Part shown: positions 30,327 to 43,708 of the stretch, one piece after another
How positions within the stretch are numbered: position 1 is the stretch's first letter
Layout: each line of letters opens with the position of its first letter
Source of the DNA: Galeopsis tetrahit
Taxonomy: Eukaryota > Streptophyta > Magnoliopsida > Lamiales > Lamiaceae
Length of the DNA: 64,000 nt
Assembly (NCBI GenBank): GCA_963675135.1
Contig: OY776121.1
Coordinates: forward strand, 81,738,875 to 81,802,874
Direction: 5' to 3'
Position numbers and translations under genes: made by a program
The notes under the pieces: model-generated
What the model was told of the DNA's origin: nothing
Databases searched by the model: none
What the model saw: the letters and a program-made list of their open reading frames with translations, nothing else

Positions 30327-33300
30327 TATGCACTCCCTTTAATTTTAGAAATTTACTTTTATTAACTAATCTTCTCAAGGTAAATCTACTAATTTCTAAT
30401 TTGCTTTTAATTAATGTGATTAGAAACATCCTTTATTATTTAAGGGTATACTTGTCAATACATATTTTCTTAATTTCAATAAATTTCAAAAAAACATCGC
30501 TTATTGAAAAATCGAGTCAGTGCATTTGAACGGTAGATATATAAAACTATTTGCCCAACTTATACTACATGCATATGAAGAATTCTTACCAAACACACCC
30601 CAAAAGCTTTATGAGTTGAAAGTATATTCGAAATTATATGCAGAATCTATGCTAAGATTCAGGTTTAATATTTTTCTTTTTGATACTTTATTGTTATTGA
30701 TTTTTTAATGAATGACCATTTAGGCATTTACCGGTCTTTTTATTTGGTTACTACAATTAAGAATGACATTTGAATTGACCTCTTTTGTCTCGGTCTACCC
30801 CAACTCGTTCTTTTATTTTTTTGAGGGTTACAAGATCAAAACTAAATCCAATGAGAAGAAAAATAGGTGTACTTTTTGTTTCACAAGAATGTTTAAGTCT
30901 CCGTTCTCAATACGAGACAATTCCACACTAAAATATTCTTATATAAAAAAATAGAAGATAATAAAAAAGTACAAAGCTCTACCAAATACCACAGCTCAAA
31001 ACATCAAAACCACTCAAAAAAATAAATTGTGAAAAAAGTCCCACAACAAGGAAGAGAAATCAAACTGGAAATAAACAGGAAATTAAATAAGAACTAAAGC
31101 AACCTACAAAGCATTAAAAAACTGTAAGAACGGGATCAAAGAATGAATAAACTTGCCCACCACCTTGGTGCCGTAGAAAAAATGTATTTGTTAGTCCTAA
31201 CTAAATTCAAGAACGGATCTGAGATAAAATCAGTGGGGTTACCCCCATCTCGTTCTTAACCGTTTTATTTTATTAAATTATATATATATATATATATAGT
31301 ATATTATTTTATAGGAGTAGTATTTATTATTATTATGATAATAAAAAAAAAAAAAAAAACTGGATGCACCATGAAGCATAGGGCCGGCAGGATTAATGGG
31401 AGGCCCAGCCCCAAATCCGTAAGTATATGATGAGTAGTTACGTTGTTACTTTCTGATGCAATGTGGCAAAAATAGTAGAGATTTGTTTGCTGCTTTCCAA
31501 AAGCTTCCATGGATAATTGGTTTACGTAAAAGATGAGGGCCATTGCTTTTTTTATTTTCCGTGGCCTTCTTGATTTAGAAGAGCCATTATAATATAACAG
31601 AAATTGATTTTTATTTATTTTTAAATATAATATGCCCAAGAAATTAAATGAAGATCAAAATTAAAACAAAACTAAAACATCTTTAAACCAGTTCAAATTT
31701 TCATGTTCTGTTATATATATTCCAATTTCTAGATCTTTAACTCGAACTAGTCATCCTATTTAATTATTATGGAACATTGACTATTTGTTAGGCCTCATAT
31801 TGAAATATCTATATATTATTAGGTTCGGATATTTCAACTGATGCAGATTGAATCACAAATTTTGTGTCTTTCGATTATTTAGTTTGCGCACAATTAAATG
31901 TATTTTTATGTGTTTCAATATAAATTTTACGATTAAACATTTATCTTAAATTTGATTACCCATCTTTAACTAATATACCTACCAGACTATATCATTATTG
32001 GCAAATACTAAAATAAAGTGTAAAACCCCAAAACTAGAAGAGGTGATTTCATGAGTAAATAAACGGCCTTTCAAATGAATCCAAAGGCACTTCTCTGAGC
32101 AAACTGCTTCTATTCTTGATTTTAACAAGTGGAGACAAAAGTTTGACATTTAAATTCTTGCTCAAAAAAATCACGGTACTTAGTTTGAATTAATAAACAT
32201 TGATTTTATTTTATTTTCATTGGTTATTCATTATTCATTTGTGAATCAATAAATTCTTGTATCGTTATTTTAGTAGTTGTACCATTTCCAATATAAATTA
32301 ACAAAAAATAAACTTGTATGAAGCTAGTTTATACATTTAAGGGTTGTGAATTTCATTTGACCCTACACAATAAATTTTAAATGGATTTTATTTGTTTGAT
32401 CCACTTTGTAAATAAGTAAAAAATATATGATAAAAAGTGTCACCCATAAATTAATGTGCAGGGTGGAACCTACGGAAGATAGTGCATTTTAAAGAACAAA
32501 CATCATTATATAACATCTGAGAAAAAATAAAAGGTATATATATAAAATTATTAAACTTTCACACTTGATTTATGTAATTTATTAATGATATTGATCTCGA
32601 AATCATTCTAAATGAAACAAAGTAATAAACTTGTGTGCTACTGCTTTAGTATGATAATAATGTTGAATTAATCCTCTCAGGAAACATACTTTTATTATTC
32701 TCCATTTTTTATATTACCACTTAAAGTTTTTTGTCCATTTCACTATTCGTAACGTAGGAATAATAAAATTGTCAAAACGGGAATAACTGAAAACGGAAAG
32801 GATTAAAGGACAACTTATCTTAACTAATAAATTTAATTACCCAAAATAGAATGTATTTGTTACGTGATTCGGATAAAGAATTCTTGTATTCTATATAAGG
32901 AGCGAAACCTATAAATATAAATTCCGTAATATTTTCAAAACATTAAGAATTACTCCATGTTTAGCCATGAAAAAATTCACTATAGTAATCTTATTACATT
33001 TTTGTAAACAAGCATTTATCCATAATAAAGAACCAATATTAGTACTATAGTCTATATACATCGATCAAGAACATTATTATTTTTTGTTTTAAATAAAAAA
33101 GAACATTAATTTTTTGATGCATATTATGGGCCCACATTTGGAAGTGTGGCGCTTACTGATTAGTCCCTCCCAAAAGCTGGGGGGAGAAGACGTGTCAACT
33201 TGTTGGCTATAGCCTTGATTTATTTATATATGTTGTGAACATTTATAGTAAAAGTAAATAAACATGAAATGCTTGTCATGTTCAAACACTATTTATATAT

Positions 33301-33754
33301 AAATGAGTGAATCTTTACGTGTGATTTATAAATTTTGGCTTGTAAAAGAAAGCTGCTTTCTGACAAAGTAATTTTATACTTATCTGTTGAGTTGGCTAGC
33401 TGATTAATTTCCATCTCAAATTTTAATCTTTTTGGTTAACTTTTATGTGAGTTTTTATTACCTACTTAGCTTGCTTTTGTCTGAATTTATCACTTGTTTA
33501 AGGAGTAGTCTATGTGTTGTTGAAAACTAAGAAGTAAAGTGGGGATTCTCTTTCTCTCTCCCTAATGCTCTTTCTGGGATTTTCTTGCTGTTTCTTGATC
33601 TTAATCATTCTGCTTGTGTTGTTGAAATCATTCCAATTTCACCACTTGCTAATTAAGTTAAGAAGTTAATCTCTTATTAGACCTCTGCACTGCACTGATT
33701 GATTGTTTGTTCAATTCTTGTGATTGATCTTTTCTAATTCTGCAGGTTGTTAAA
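30327..33754. other. Intergenic sequence; right part is the TGA gene's promoter/5' UTR
   Basis: No gene to ~33,100. A (TA)n run is at 31,271-31,289. Near the right end, gacgtgtc at ~33,189 (an ACGT-type bZIP site) and tatttatatatg at ~33,221 could be promoter elements. A CT-rich leader lies at 33,545-33,570. A possible 5'-UTR acceptor (ttctgcag) lies ten bases before the ATG at 33,755, suggesting an intron in the 5' UTR. Confidence 0.4.
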
Positions 33755-35391
33755 ATGACAAGTAGTCCAACGACTCAATTCGCGCCATCGAATAGGATCG
33801 GTTTATACGAGCCTATGCACCAAATAAGCATGTGGGAGGACACCTTTGATGGCAATATCAGCCCTGGATCGGCTGTTTGTATGATCACACACTCCGATTC
33901 CAAGATAGACAACGACAAGGTGACGAACCGTGTTTTCTGATTTATGAATAGTAGTATTCTTTCTCTCTTTCAAATGAATTGTTAATGAAAATGAATCCCA
34001 GATTGAATACACTTCTGACAAATCAATCGAGCATAGTGAGGATACTCGAGGAACTAAGAGCCTTTCAGAAAAGGTGAGAAATTGAAAATTTGATCAATCA
34101 ACTTAAAAAAATGGTGCACGTGTGTCAATTTTACGCGATTTTTTTGAACAGATAGAGAGACGGTTAGCACAAAACAGGGAAGCTGCAAGGAAAAGCCGGT
34201 TAAGAAAGAAGGTTTGTTGACCATTTTTACTAGCTAGTGTATCCCACTTTTGTATTTTATTCATTCATTCGGCTTGTTGGAACGTATAGGCTTACGTTCA
34301 GCAGCTGGAGACGAGTCGTTTGAAGCTAGCGCAGCTGGAGCTAGAACTGGAGAGAGCTAGACAGCAGGGGATGGTTATTGCAAATGCAAACATGGGCTTA
34401 TGTGGAACTGCAGTAAACTCAGGTATGTAGTATAATATAATGATCAATCTTGTTGGGGGAGTTGATTGTATGATTTGATTGTATTGCTTGCACTGCAGGA
34501 ATTGCAGCGTTTGAGATAGAATACTCGCACTGGATAGACGAGCAGGAACGAAAGATGTGCCAACTCAGGAACGTCCTGCAATCGCCAACTATTGGCGACA
34601 TGGAGCTACGTATAATGGTGGAGAATGTGTTGAGTCATTACTGTGAGCTTTTTCGTATCAAGAGAGACGCTGCTCGGGCTGATGCTTTTTATTTAGTATC
34701 CGGGGCGTGGAGAACCTCAGTCGAGCGATTTTTCTTATGGATCGGAGGCTTCAAACCCTCTGAACTCATCAATGTAACAACATTACCTGCAACTTGTTGA
34801 AATGGCCTTTGATTCTCTCAATGATTATAATAATATTCATCATCAGTTTGTGTTTGTTTAATGTATGTATAGGTGGTAATGCCTCAATTACAACCTTTGA
34901 CAGATCAACAAAATGCTCAAGTAGACACTTTAAAGCATTCTTGTATGCAAGCTGAGGATGCTTTGTCTCAAGGGATGGATAAGCTTCAGCAGACTCTGGC
35001 GCAGAGCGTCGGAGTCGCCTCCCACACAGCTTTAGCTCTCGAAAACTTTGAATGTCTCGAAACTTTCATAAATCAGGTACGATCAAGAATTAGATCATAC
35101 TATCTTTTTTCAAAAGTTATTCCTCAAAAATGAGGTATAAGAAAGAAGGGACTGGCTCTTTTATATATATGAAAAGACAAAAGTAGCCTTTACGCGAAAG
35201 ATACGATACTGAAGGTACGTTTATGATCATTGGTTTTGAAACAGGCGGATCATCTACGAGAGCAAACTATGCATCATATGTCGCGTATTTTGACAACTAG
35301 GCAAGCAGCAAAGGGGTTGGTTGCGTTTGGAGAGTACTTTCAACGTCTACGAGCACTCAGCTCGCTCTGGTCCGCTCGCGAATCTATGTAA
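33755..35391 (+). CDS. TGA1: TGA-class bZIP transcription factor, clade I (TGA1/TGA4-like)
   Basis: TGA factors bind TGACG (as-1) promoter elements and, with NPR1, control salicylic-acid defence; clade I also acts in nitrate responses. Seven exons join cleanly: 33,755-33,919, 34,002-34,073, 34,152-34,211, 34,290-34,422, 34,499-34,773, 34,873-35,076, 35,245-35,391; 351 residues. The start IGLYEPMHQISMWED is the clade I signature. The basic region is residues 80-99 with N87-x7-R95, followed by a leucine zipper (YVQQLETSRLKLAQLELELE) and a DOG1/TGA dimerisation domain from ~145 to ~340 (SVERFFLWIGGFKPSELIN, AEDALSQGMDKLQQTLAQSV, ILTTRQAAKGLVAFGEYFQR). Oddities: the segment after TLAQSV is shorter than usual, and of the two cysteines that form the regulatory disulphide in Arabidopsis TGA1 (C260/C266), only the second is kept (C259 here); the first position is Asp (D253). 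Confidence 0.92.
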
Positions 35392-36783
35392 CCTACACGG
35401 AGGAACCACCATCGCATCTCTAGTAGACACTGCTACAATATTAATGTATATAGTTTTTGCTTAGATGGTATCAATTTATGATCCTACGGCTTATATTAAG
35501 TATGTATATATTGTTTAAGGGATTATACTAATTATGGAGTAGTATTTAAGTACTTTGAATAGTTGTTCTTGAATTACTGAGCCTTGTTTGGTCAATATGC
35601 TGCAAATCTTGCATAATATATTATACTCCTATAAATTAAAAAAATTGTGCAACTTAAAACTCTGTCTCATCTAAAATTTTAAATTGAGAGATATAATCAA
35701 TTTATTTATATTAATTTCCTTATAATTCAAACATATGATAATAACATGTACATTTAAAATTTAACTATATATGAACTCTAGCAATACTCGTTGAGCTCCA
35801 TTTTAACATCTACGATCCAAACGTACTAAACTCATAAAAGGGTGTGATGCAAGATAAATTTGGCAGTAGTGATCTACGTGCAGTAATTATATAAAATAGG
35901 AGTAACTTGATATCATTCATTTAACTGTCTATATGTATAGGAGTACTTCTTTTCCTTCATAAAATCTAGGGGGCAATTATTGATACATTGATAGGCACAA
36001 TTGAGAACTAAAAAATACTAGACAGTACATGGGAGATGGAAATTGTATCTAAGAGTAAATAATCTCTAAAATCTATCCTCGGTTTTACATAATAAGTAGG
36101 GTATTGTATTTCTAACGAGTCATTATATTTTTATCTATTTTCACGATATTTATATTTAAATAAAAATCATAAAAACTACAAGAGTATCAAATTTCATGCA
36201 TAAGAGGTCTCATGCAAGTAATACTTCCCCTGTTCTTAATTGTGTACATTAATCCATCATAAGTACAATTAGTAGCACTAATCGTGAGATCGTCTCACAA
36301 TCACATGAGACGCAGTCTAAAATATATTAAGTGGTAAAAAATTGGGTAAATAAATAAGTATATAAAAATATATTTAATTTAGATTCATCTTACAATTCTT
36401 CTACACTACATTGTCTCACTCTTCATTCTTTGGGCTCTAATTTGTGCTGTCTACATTCATAACTGTTTAGTACTAAACTAATACAGTATGTTACCTTTAC
36501 AAAATCAGTTGAAATTATCCATTAGACAACTATAAATGATAGTATTATGTTGCGACGAATGCATCTTGATTTTCTTTCTCACATTATATTTATGTTGCTG
36601 CAAGCTCTGAGTAGAAGCCCAAAATAATTGAAAAAAACAAACATTTTATTCCTTCTGTTTTAACTTAGCAAAATAGTAAACTGGCCAATCAATCATCATA
36701 TGTGAAACACTTGAACCAAATGCAAGAAAATACTAATATCAAGAGAAAGTAGAGGATTTGACTTGAATGTGGTAGATGTGAAG
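35392..36783. other. Spacer between convergent genes
   Basis: Holds the 3' ends of the TGA gene (+) and the phosphopantothenate-cysteine ligase gene (-). AT-rich; nothing else recognised. Confidence 0.5.
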
Positions 36784-39245
36784 TTATGAAGCTGAAGTTG
36801 CATAAGCAGAATGCCTATCCACAATGAGGTTGATCAGAGGCTCTTCCACGTCAGCATTTGGGCGAGTCTTGTCCCGTTGAACAGTGATGTTTCCAGATTT
36901 TGTGACGACAATTACTTCCTCTTTACGGGTTAAAAGCTCGTTAGCTACCACCATATCCATATTGTACCTTTTGAGGGCCACATTTGCCTTCTCCAGCAGA
37001 ATCTTTATATCCGTCTCAAGCTGCACATCGTGTTTATAAGATCCACAAATCTTCATTTTTGCACTTGTTTATACGAAGTATATCATAGTTGGATTTCATA
37101 GAAAGGTGAAAGAAATATATATCACCTTAAATGATATGCAAAAGGCTTTGGGTGCCCAATCTTTCCTCAACACCGAAAGCATCTTCGGGACCTGAGCAAG
37201 TCGCATGTCTAGGGGACCAGATGCAGATTGAATCTTGTGCACTGCCTGCAATAAACGGTTGTATTGTTTAACAAAACACAGTGAAGCTTAAAGCTACTCA
37301 AAATATTTCCAACTTTTTTTTTTCTTTGTTTTTTCTAGTTTTTTCCTATTTCTCATTACCATGCTCTCCCATGGCACATAAAAATCGGAAACTGCTGCAG
37401 CAAGATAAAACAAAGCACTTGACCCAAGGCTCCTCACTGAAAGTGCAATCAATTGCAGGATCTGCACAGGATACAAGATAGTGATTTAGGTAAATGAAGG
37501 AAATAAAATTATATAGTTCAAAGAGTAAATACTAATCAACTTTTCTTTCTTCTTCCTTATCCTTGTACACAAAAACTGCACTTAGTTACCATGGAAAACA
37601 TATACCCACTGAAATTCAATAGTTGATATAACAGTCTTTCTTGAAAAGAAAACTTGGAAAACTGTCAAAATGCTAAAACGAGAGTATTCGCTCTTGTTCA
37701 CAAATTCCTCTATCATTACATAGGTGGTGGAAAGTCATTTAAAATGAAAAGGCATACTTAGTAACTGTGTGTTCTTCATTAAGATGAGAAACTTTTCCAA
37801 TTAAAAAATCACATATATCTATCTTGGATCCACCCAATATATCGTGGTTTTACGAAATTTACTGGAGAAAAATTAATTACCAAAGAATCAAAGGAACATC
37901 TTTGCATAGAGACATAGGATTTATTGAAAAATGACGGGGTAAAGTGTCGATCTATGGGAAACATATTCACCATAAGCTTATAGTAATTCATGAACCGGGC
38001 TTCTGTGTAATTGGATAAATTCCTCAGACGAGAAGTGACAAAAAAGGAGCTCATAGAGTTGCAGTAGCTTCAAGAAATTCTATGGACATTAAGTCTATGA
38101 GCATGAATTCCACAAAAAGTTTTGATAAAAGAAAACCTGAAGATACTCAAAAATTGTGGTATATGGCAGTTTCAACAAGGTGCCTCTGTTAGCTGCCTGC
38201 AACAAAATTGACAGTCTTGAGTGCTGTTCAATCACACAAAACACAAACAGAGTAAAACATAATGACAACAGTGATGATCCTTACAGCATGATTCTCATTG
38301 ATGGCTTCTTTGACTGTTTTTGCATGTTTTGGGTTCACTGTAATGTAAACCAAAGATTACACAAGCAAAGAACGAATATACGTTCTGTTAAAGAAAAATC
38401 AAAGCAAATTGATGATAATATTACGAGGGGCTATGCATTTCTAAACATAAAGAGAAAATATTTCTAGGTAAACAAATAGTGTGTCAAATCCTAACATCCT
38501 AAAGCTTTTTTTCTCTCCTGTGATGTGTATTTTCAAGAAACTTATTTGATAATAAGAAAGAGGCTACCAACCTGTAATATTTGATTCACTCGTAACATCA
38601 AAACATTCGAGCAAGGGATCATCTGGAAGGGATCGACAATATGGCTGGAAGGTTCCCCTGCGTTCTCATTCACATGCTCGTCACTCCCAACAAGTTAACT
38701 AATAGAAAAAGTAATAAATAGTATATAGGTAACAGTACACACCTACGATAAAGAAATACTACAGCATATCCAGCTTTCAAAAAATATCTGCAGTTTCATT
38801 GTTCAACTGCCAATTGTCAAATATATGCGAAATGCAAAATCATCGAACAGAAATAAAGCATAATGTAGCTTACTCTGTGGATGCAGCTCCTCTGGAACCT
38901 GAGCTGAAGTTGTCAATGAAACGAACACATCGCTGCTCCAAAGGAACCGTTGTTCCTCCAGATGTCACACATACTATCTTGGTGTGTTTTCCAACCTCTG
39001 AAGATACATTTTAACATATATGATCACAGAATATCAAACCATGCAGCAGAATTTTGAGTGTGTGTGGGTGTACTAAAGATAATTAGACAAGCAAACTTGC
39101 CTGAATGTAAGTTTTTCTGTATAAATTCTTCTAAATGTCTTTTGATTTCAGCCCCATCCTTCAAAGTAGGAGCAGAATCAAAGAATGTCTTGATATCTGC
39201 GTATGTTGTTCCTTCAACAGACTCCAATCCATTTGATGCATCCAT
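36784..39245 (-). CDS. COAB: Phosphopantothenate-cysteine ligase (coenzyme A biosynthesis)
   Basis: Joins cysteine to 4'-phosphopantothenate using a nucleoside triphosphate, the second step of coenzyme A synthesis from pantothenate, in the cytosol. Nine exons on the minus strand: 39,101-39,245, 38,874-38,997, 38,743-38,787, 38,572-38,657, 38,285-38,337, 38,137-38,196, 37,360-37,461, 37,126-37,245, 36,784-37,020; phases close to give 323 residues, the usual length for the plant enzyme. Visible family blocks: VCVTSGGTTVPLEQRCVRFI and DNFSSGSRGA (nucleotide binding), YFLKAGYAVVFLYRRGTFQP, ALFYLAAAVSDFYVPWESM (the conserved AAAVSDF core), QVPKMLSVLRKDWAPKAF and VVANELLTRKEEVIVV. Intron 1 has a GC donor (ttcag|gcaagt) instead of GT; the other eight are GT-AG. 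The plant enzyme is a stand-alone ligase, unlike the bacterial decarboxylase-ligase fusion. Confidence 0.93.
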
Positions 39246-41621
39246 TATTAGATGAGAAAGCTACCTGCAACAAACTAGAATCTGAAAAATTAAATTCGAG
39301 GATTCGGAAAGTTGTTGTATCTCAAAATCTGAATTTCAGCTGCAGTTTACAGATTGAGGAACATAAGATCAAAACGAAAATGTGGCATGAATAAAGGGCT
39401 CATCTGAGTAAATGATTGAACTATAAACATAACAGAAGATTTCAATTCGATCAAAATGCTTTAACTCTGTTTAGAATATTCTTAGGGGCCTTTCATCAAA
39501 CAAATAATGGGCAACACGATTGGTGTTTGCAGTTGTGCATTTTAGTGTTTGAAAATGTAGTGTTCTCAACTCAATTCAGAAAAAGCTGAAAGTGTTTGCA
39601 AAATAAAATCAAGAACTCTATTCACAAATCGAAAAATTCTAATCTATATGGCATTTTAAATATCAAATGAACCACCAAAACTTGCAAATGAGATGGTGAT
39701 GGTGAGTAAAGACTGAGATTTTGTGAGTAAAGATAAAGAAGAAGCACTATTCCATCTTAAAGCTCTCTTATCCTCTATAATATCTAAATAATCATCCAAT
39801 CAGTTTAAAGAAAAACAAAACCCTAATCTTAAAATTTTAGGGATGACCAAAGCACAATTCAACATACATATGATTTGAGTCGAGTCTTAACAAAAATCCA
39901 GGGGAGAAACGGGGTTCACTTCTTCGAGTGCAGTGTGTTTAGCGTCTCTTCTTATTTCTCTCTCCTCTTTTTTTTTTCAGAATATAAATTTTTTGTATTA
40001 AGGATGAAATTGGATTTTTACACAATTATGAGGTTAGGGTTGTCATTAACTGCAACATATTAGAATGTTTTCAGTTACAATTGCAAATAGCCAAACAGGC
40101 CTATAAAAAGGTAGCCAAACAGGCCAATAAATGAAATATTAAAGAAAAAAAGAAAACCTAAGACATAAGCTCACCAGTCGAGCAAGAGGGAGTGCCGTTT
40201 AGAGATAAAATTCAGAAAAAGAAAAAAAATAAACTCATCTATCAGACTATCTTTATCCACAACCCCAACCAACCCAACCTTTCAATATAATATTCATTTC
40301 TCTCTCATCCACATACACCATCTACAACCCAACCCAATTCCAATTTTTTTTCACTTTATCAATGACACCAACCCAACCTAAAATATTTATTATTTCTTTA
40401 TTATTTTCTAAAATATATTATCTATAATTAGTTTTTCTATTTTATTTTTAGGTGTGAAATAGTATATAACTATGATTTGATATTCTAAAACCGCAATTAT
40501 AAATTGGAAAAAAATACATATTCTTAATTTACAAATTTGAAAAGGAAGAGTTAAGATAAGATTCAAAATTTGGATAATCTTGGGATTATGGATAATTTTG
40601 AGAGTTTGAGAAAATGTTGGGATTATTTGGATCCATAGTAGAAAATGATACAAATATGAGAGAAAGAGAGAAAGAGTGATAATTGATATGTTTTCCAAAA
40701 TGCATCAAGATTGGACTCTATTTGTAGAGGATTTTTTTTTATGAATTTTGATAAATTTTTTTTTTTTTTTTTAAAAACATTATCTTCAATAATTTACAAA
40801 ATATAAAAAAAAATTGGATAACCAATAATAAAGTGACAAGTGTCACCATATTAAAGAATGTCATATGCTTGCCATGGAGGTTGCTCCACCAACCGGTGTC
40901 ATGGTTTGAGGGTCACTATTTAATTTTTTTATTATTATAATTTTTTGTTTTTTATGCAATTTGGTGGTGACCGATAAAGATAGTCTCAATCAATGAAAAA
41001 ATATAAACGCAATCAAGGTCTATAAAATATAAAATACAGTATACAAATCTTTATGCAAACAACCAAACAGGTTAATTAAAGCAGTGTAGTTTGGAAATAT
41101 TATGTGGTTTAAAACTTGCACAAAATTTCTTTATGATGCAAATTCTTTCATTTTAAAAAAATGAGTTAACGTTTACTTTTTTTTTTCTTATTCCTTTTTT
41201 AAAAAATATTACTCCTAAAATTTTGAAACTAACCAATAAATGAAGTTATGTGAAATAGAGAAAATTGATAATAAAAATAAATAAAATTACTACTGTAAAA
41301 CCGTTAAAAAATATGAGAATTCACCTATACTGCTATACTGCAATTTCCCTTGAATACTCGTACACAAATGTTTTCTTTTTTCATTAGGCCGGCGTCCAAA
41401 TTTATTTCATTAAACTCTTCAAAAACGGTTATATTTTTTAAATCTAAAATCACAACAATAATTGGATTAAAAAAACCCAACAAAACTGCGTCGTAAATAC
41501 AGTAACTCTCTAAAATAACCAACCAAATATGCACACGAATAAATGATGCTCATTTCTTGTCCATTAAAGCCACATGGGCTTCTTTTCTTTTGCAATAGGC
41601 TGAAAGAATAGAGCATCTATA
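39246..41621. other. Intergenic sequence upstream of COAB
   Basis: Includes the COAB 5' UTR/promoter (to ~39,900). A small tandem duplication of the agccaaacaggcc word lies at ~40,088-40,130. The rest is AT-rich with long T runs near 40,750. No gene recognised. Confidence 0.45.
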
Positions 41622-41771
41622 TAAAACTAAGGCGTGGGTTATTTGCTCCTTCATGTAAAATGTTTAAACTGTCCTTTTAGTAAATACACTTTCCTATCAA
41701 AAATTTCATGCTCAAATTCACGTCAGTTCAAATTTTTTTTTTTTCATATTTTCAGAATCAAAAAATATATA

Positions 41772-42042
41772 CTCCCTCCGTCCCACAACTGTTTGCACAC
41801 TTACCTTATTTGTCCGTCCCACAATTGTTTGCACACCCATAAAAGGAAAGTTCTTCATATACCCCACCCTCACAATATTCACATATTTACACAAAATGCC
41901 ATTACTTTTACTCTCTTTCCAATCACCTTTTTACTTTATTCATATAACTTTACAAAACTACCCCTCAACACTCCACTCATTACACTTTTTTCTTAAAAAG
42001 TGTGCCCATTTTGTGGTGCAAACACTTCCGGGACGGAGGGAG
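41772..42042. mobile_element. Stowaway MITE (271 bp), nested in the Mutator-like element
   Basis: Ends ctccctccgtcccac and cgggacggagggag, with TA on both sides. The body begins with two gtttgcacac words and ends gtgcaaacac. Same family as the copy at 52,743-53,014. Confidence 0.9.
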
Positions 42043-42339
42043 TATATATTTATTTTATATTTTCGACAAATTAATGTCGAAAATATACATGTTGTCACAA
42101 ACTTATATTTTGACCCGGTTTGTCGAAAAAAACACTTTCGACAATAATTTGTCGAATATTATACTGTTGGTCACAAGGATGGATCGAAATTGAGAGGTTT
42201 GGTCGATAAGAATTTGTTGAAAATTAAAAAGAAAAAAACTAATTAACAAATAGAAGTAACTGTATTATTATTAAATATAAATAGCACTTTTACACATTTG
42301 TAATTGACACTTTCTTCACATATTGATAAAAACAAACCT

Positions 42340-42680
42340 GGATCTGCGAAGTGTTTTGGGGGTGCTGCGTACGGCCGACGAGCGTGCGGCAGCCGGCGAT
42401 GGGAGCGTGTGGAGGCGGCGGGGAGGTAGGAGGGAGGGGCGGCGTGCGTTTTACAGAAGAAAAAAAGATGGGCGGTGCAGGGGGCTGCGTGCGGCGGCGG
42501 TGGGCAGAAGGGAGCGTGGGAGCGGCTGGCTTCTTTTATAGAGGGGCAGCGAAATTTGTATAGAAAAAAAAAAGAGAGAAAAGAAGAGGCTTGCTGGAAA
42601 GGGGAGAGGGAGGGAGAAGAAAGATGGGGGAGAAAGAAGGCAGAAATTAGGATTTTGATTTTGGGGTAGTGTATTTATTG
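42340..42680. other. GC-rich purine-biased block inside the Mutator-like element
   Basis: A sharp jump from AT-rich surroundings to G-rich, CpG-containing sequence (tgcgtacggccgacgagcgt, ggaggcggcggggaggtagg) that fades into GA repeats. Several frames stay open but their products are composition-driven Gly/Arg strings with no domain. It could be a captured gene fragment (Pack-MULE style), but the source is not recognised. Confidence 0.4.
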
Positions 42681-42792
42681 CGTTGAGTTTTAAAGAGAAA
42701 TTTGGGGGTGTATCTATAAAATGCCATTTTTTTTAGGGGCAGTGAATATATTGACGTTCATGGAGGTGCAAATAACCGACGCCTAAAATTAA

Positions 42793-43699
42793 TTACTACA
42801 GACTACTGTAATAGCTAATAGTAGCAGCCTTTCTTTTATTTCAACAATATCATCATTCTAAAATAAAAACAAAAAATTACATAAAAAATGATCTGAATCA
42901 AGAGCAGTGATGATGATGATGATTTAAAAAAAAAAATGAACTTGTCATTAGTTGCAACAAAAAAAATCTTATACATGTATTATTTAGAACAGGTTCAATT
43001 TATCACGTGGGAACATTTTTTTTCAAATTTAATTAGAGATTAACCTAGATTTTTCTTTCTTTTTTTTTTCTTTATCATAGCCACGTTTTCATCAATACTA
43101 AAGTAGGGTGTACTCCATTATTTAATTTCTGTTGCACAGTTGCACCATAATGGTTTATTATTCCTTTAGATATTGAGTGGTAGACTTGTTTAATATCTTC
43201 GAAGTAATAATGCATGCATTTAGTGCTTTCTATTAAGCTTTATGTAGGTGCAGATAGAGATAGGTGCTTCCCAACTAAAATATTATGCTCTTAATTAATT
43301 TTGGCTTAAAAGATAATTAAATGATATACTAGTACAACTACAAAAATTATTGAGAACCTATATTCCTAGTGAAGTACTGTATACATCTTATGCAATAAAT
43401 TGTGAGGTAATGTGTATTTTTTAAAAGTATCAAGGATGACTGGCTAGTGATTAATATTAACATTGTTTAATATTAACTATAACAAAACATTATTTAACGA
43501 AAATAATTAATATTATCAATTTAAGTACCTTTTAATAAAATAATCAATACAGAGTATTTTATTATTTTTTAAATAAAAGAGCTAATTCAAATTCAATTTA
43601 AAAGTGCAACTTGATGGTACATGCAATGCACAAGACTCATCTTATTAACTCTGTAGCACGGGTCGAGTTTAAAGCAAATAGCAGTTGGGCCATTGTTAT
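42793..43699. other. AT-rich spacer between the two Mutator-like elements
   Basis: A gat/tga microsatellite is at 42,909-42,924. No gene seen. Confidence 0.5.
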
Positions 43700-43708
43700 A
43701 AAATTCAT

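Larger units (their letters stand above)
41631..42783. mobile_element. Mutator-like non-autonomous element (1,153 bp) with a nested Stowaway
   Basis: The left end ggcgtgggttatttgctcc and the right end ggaggtgcaaataaccgacgcc are imperfect inverted repeats of ~25 bp. They are flanked by 9-bp repeats taaaactaa (41,622-41,630) and taaaattaa (42,784-42,792) with one mismatch; nine bases is the Mutator-type target size. The interior holds a Stowaway MITE (41,772-42,042), a patch of tcgac/gtcga palindromic words (42,060-42,200) and a GC-rich block (42,340-42,680). The right subterminal text (aggggcagtg...catggaggtgcaaata) matches the right end of the element at 43,709-44,559, so the two are related. 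Confidence 0.7.

Noticed and set aside
38156..38467. 103-codon plus-strand frame
   Set aside because: Antisense to exons 5 and 6 of the coenzyme A ligase gene and their intron.
42323..42669. Three overlapping Gly/Arg-rich frames
   Set aside because: Composition-driven frames in a G-rich transposon block; no start context, no domain, overlapping in different frames.
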